This document shows, piece after piece, positions 61,871 through 64,000 of a stretch of DNA of 64,000 nucleotides. The position numbers and the translations under genes are program-made. Under the pieces are notes generated by a model, which searched no databases, was not told the origin of the DNA, and was given only the letters and a program-made list of their open reading frames with translations. The stretch covers positions 682,001-746,000 of the forward strand of contig JACKNM010000002.1 in NCBI GenBank assembly GCA_024234875.1, written 5' to 3'. Each line of letters opens with the position of its first letter. Within the stretch, counting starts at the first letter, position 1. This stretch comes from Ectothiorhodospiraceae bacterium (lineage in GTDB: Bacteria; Pseudomonadota; Gammaproteobacteria; HK1).

Positions 61871-62248
61871 TCACGGCAACGGCTTGAAGAACGTGTTCGG
61901 CTTGAGGAAGAAGCCGAGGATCACGCAGCCGTCGGGTGAGTACGCCTCGTGGCGGTTGCCCTTCGGCCGCCAGATGAAGTCGCCGGCCTTGGCGACGCCG
62001 TCCTGGTCGGCGAAGGTGCCCTCCAACACGTAGGTCTGCTCGATCTCGTTGTGCACGTGGTCGGGCACCACCGCGCCGGGCGCGAGACGGAACAGGCCGG
62101 TGAAGAGCCCCGTCTCCTCGTCTCGCACCAACACCTTCATCTCCACCCCCTGGCACATCTGCTCCCAGGGGACGTCGTCGGCATGGACGTAGCGCGACGC
62201 CAGGGCGTCGAGCCCGAGATGCTTCAGGGCCGGGGTCTCGAGTGCCAT
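61871..62248 (-). CDS. Cupin-domain protein (2,4'-dihydroxyacetophenone dioxygenase-like)
   Basis: 125 residues. Cupin motif 1 is VVPDHVHNEIEQTYVLEG, with His, His and Glu/Gln metal ligands; motif 2 is GDFIWRPKGNRHEAYSPDG, with the fourth His. The shape and length match small cupin dioxygenase-like proteins. Start (MALETP) has GAGGAC upstream; the 21-residue extension is rejected. It begins 22 bp after the stop of the putative selenoprotein gene on the same strand, so it is probably in its operon. Confidence 0.85.
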   Translation of the reverse strand: MALETPALKHLGLDALASRYVHADDVPWEQMCQGVEMKVLVRDEETGLFTGLFRLAPGAVVPDHVHNEIEQTYVLEGTFADQDGVAKAGDFIWRPKGNRHEAYSPDGCVILGFFLKPNTFFKPLP

Positions 62249-62270
62249 GGCGACGTCCTCGCAGCGTTCC

Positions 62271-64000
62271 TCAGATTCGACACACGTCGCCGCGCGGCCC
62301 GAGCTCGGCATCCGCCTCGGCGATCAGCAGATTCCAGCAGGCCGGGAGCTCGATCGGGCGCGACACCACCCGTGAGCCCCACGACTGCATCCAGAAGTTG
62401 TGCGTCGGATGCGCCCCGCCTGCCACCACCAGCAAGATCTGCTCGGGGCGCGCACAGATCGGCCACGGGTCGAGCGCGAGCGACGCCTTCGCCTCGGCCG
62501 TCGGCTCGGCCTCGATCCACTGCCAGATCCCGGTCTCGCGCAGCACCTGGCGCGGGATGTGACTGCTTGCCCACAGTCGCTCGCGCACCGCCTGCTTGGA
62601 GGTCCAGCCGAGCTCGGTGAGCTGACGCGCGACCACGCTCGGCATCAGCAGCGCGCCCGGGGTGCCGTCGGCGTGATTACGCCCGTAGTGCCCGTTCGGC
62701 GCGCAGAGGTAGCGGGCCACGCGCTCCAGGCTCTGCTCGGCCTCGTCGATCAGGGTCTCCTTGCCGATCCCGCGACGCATGACGTTGCTGGCCGAGGTGG
62801 CGACGAAGACGGTCACCGCGTTCGCGCCGCGTGCCATGCCGCCGTGCTCCACGCTCACCGGCTCCCAGCCCGGGGGCAGGCCGGCCTCGTCCTCGGCGAA
62901 CACCGCATTGGTGTAGCGCATGCCGCCGAAGATGGCCATCGAGCCGGTGCCCGGCAGCGCGCCACCGACGTTCTGCAGCACCAGCCGCAGCGCCCGCCCG
63001 ACGGTGGCGCCGGCCGGGTGTCGCGGGTCGGGGCCGAGCAGCCCGAAGCCCGAGTTGAGCCTTGCCTCCTCGGCCACCGGACCGTTCACCACCACCACCG
63101 GGAAGGTGCTGCCCGACGTCGCCTGGAACTTGTCGTGGTCGAGCGCCGGGTCGAGGATGGCCTCCACCGCCGCCAGTAGCAGCGGCAAGTGCTCGGGGCG
63201 GCCACCGGCCATGGTCAGCGCGACCGCCAGCGTCTCGACGGTGGCGATGCCACCACGGGGCATCACCTTGCCGACCACCGCGTCGGCGGGGCGATCGCTG
63301 CCACGCAGCGTGCGCGCCACCCGCTCGGCGGTGGGCGCGACGAGCGGCAGGCCGTCACCCCATGCGTTGGCGAGGAAGAGCGTGTTGACGCGGTCGTAGG
63401 CGGCCTCGTAGCCATTCGCCTCCACCGTGACCGGCGGTGGCGTCTGCACCCCGAGCCGATCGCTCGCGGGCTTCCAGGCGGTGAGCCCGGCCTCGACCTC
63501 GTCGAGCCGAGCGCGCACCGGCTCGAGGTCGCTGTCGACCAGGAACGGCGCGATCGGAAAGACGACCATCGGCGCGTCCTGGTCGAAGCCGAGCCCCGCC
63601 AGCGCGTTACGGGTCACACCCACGAATTCCTCGCGGGTCAGCAGGACGGTGGGGACGCCTCGTGCCTCGATGCGAGCGGCAGCACGGCCGCAAGCTGTCG
63701 CGCAGGCGCCTCAGGCGGCGTTGCCGATGACGACGGCGTCGACGCCGAGCCCGACGATCGCGTCGGCGGTCTCCTCGCGGTCGATCAGCGCCAGCCCCTT
63801 CGGCAGCGCGTCCTCCTCGATCAGTCGAATCCCGGGATGGCGCGCCGCGAGGTGCTCGCGCACCATCGGCAGCATCCGATGGGACTGCCACATGTCGACC
63901 GACAGCATGGCCACGGTCTTGCCGGCGAGCGACGCGGCGCGCGGCGCGTGCAGCCGGGTGACCTCGGTGGCACCGGTCGGGTCGAGAACCTCGAGCCGGG
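62271..64000 (-). CDS. Putative selenoprotein (UGSC-family-like) read through in-frame UGA; N-terminus beyond the window
   Basis: One continuous minus-strand frame from the right edge to 62271, interrupted only by UGA at 63713-63711. The ~95 residues before the UGA (VLDPTGATEV, HAPRAASLAGKTVAML, AVVIGNAA) and the 479 after it read smoothly. After UGA come G-A-C-A-T-A-C-G-R, so the UGA would code for Sec in U-G-A-C, like the U-G-S-C motif after which the UGSC (seleno)protein family is named (from memory); Cys residues sit at Sec+3 and Sec+7. A SECIS-like hairpin lies 10-34 nt after the UGA. Downstream parts include WGDGLPLVAPTAERVARTL and KFQATSGSTFPVVVVNGP, which I do not recognise. A cupin gene follows. 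The alternative is a shorter gene ending at the UGA plus a second from GTG 63623; family likeness crossing the UGA argues against that. Confidence 0.75.
63677..63700 (-). promoter_or_regulatory. SECIS-like hairpin just after the in-frame UGA
   Basis: On the minus strand, CGACAGC (63700-63694) pairs with GCTGCCG (63683-63677) with one A-C mismatch; the 10-nt loop TTGCGGCCGT holds GG at positions 22-23 after the UGA. The loop starts 18 nt after the UGA, within the range known for bacterial SECIS elements. Not confirmed by folding. Confidence 0.5.

Noticed and set aside
63711..63713. UGA as an ordinary stop, giving two separate genes
   Set aside because: The frame stays open and family-like across the UGA, Cys residues follow at +3 and +7, and a SECIS-like hairpin is present. 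Kept only as the alternative.

Overview
The window is about 64 kb of very GC-rich, gene-dense bacterial DNA. No rRNA, tRNA or CRISPR array was found. Gram-negative markers include an HlyU-family protein, a PEP-CTERM (exosortase-substrate) protein, a RAYT transposase, a Liv-type ABC system, a CHASE2 histidine kinase and a LysM/FecR protein. Together with abundant CoA-transferase, SDR and acyl-CoA genes, they suggest an uncultured Pseudomonadota-like lineage. The exact class cannot be fixed from the sequence alone.

Layout. (1) 1-3.7 kb, minus: selA (cut by the left edge) directly behind a cysteine synthase, then an ABC exporter. (2) 3.8-14.2 kb: a DUF427-cyclase fusion, transporters, an SDR, an HDAC-like amidohydrolase, a cyclase-FHA protein, an aminotransferase, a rhomboid protease, a GST and RidA. 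(3) 14.3-21.2 kb: a signalling island with an OmpR-type regulator, a LysM/FecR envelope protein and a CHASE2 kinase, bracketed by two paralogous FHA proteins that share an unusual N-terminal FFPVEGGWRRL motif. (4) 21.3-36.2 kb: catabolic and CoA-linked genes (CoA ligase with deacetylase, hydrolase, split TPP decarboxylase, CoA transferase, SDR, MaoC, acyl-CoA dehydrogenase). They are interrupted by a RAYT element with 20-bp inverted ends and by a 180-bp MITE that sits exactly in a stop codon. (5) 36.3-41 kb: a REC-GGDEF-EAL protein, an amine-oxidase-like FAD enzyme, a Gfo/Idh oxidoreductase and a DOPA-dioxygenase-like protein. (6) 41.0-46.8 kb: a compact operon of KamA radical SAM aminomutase, ATP-grasp ligase, GNAT-HDAC-GNAT triple fusion and a second ATP-grasp ligase. 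(7) 47-57.6 kb: a PilZ membrane protein, a livMHFG plus binding-protein operon, a DUF885 peptidase-like gene coupled to a circularly permuted ATP-grasp-like gene, and a PEP-CTERM protein. (8) 57.9-64 kb: CoA transferase and SDR, a secreted protein of unknown function, a membrane-anchored LuxR-type regulator, a cupin, and a gene running off the right edge.

The most striking observation is that this last gene reads through an in-frame UGA (63711-63713). The local context is A-A-UGA-G-A-C, which resembles the UGSC (seleno)protein motif, and a short hairpin resembling a bacterial SECIS follows it. A selA gene lies at the other end of the same window, so a selenocysteine reading is the best explanation. 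The second highlight is the KamA/ATP-grasp/GNAT-HDAC operon, which looks like an uncharacterised pathway that makes and conjugates a beta-amino acid, with acetylation used as a reversible step.

Many starts are GTG, and several gene pairs overlap by ATGA or GTGA, implying translational coupling. Strong GC-rich hairpins without U-tracts lie between many transcription units and probably act as terminators.
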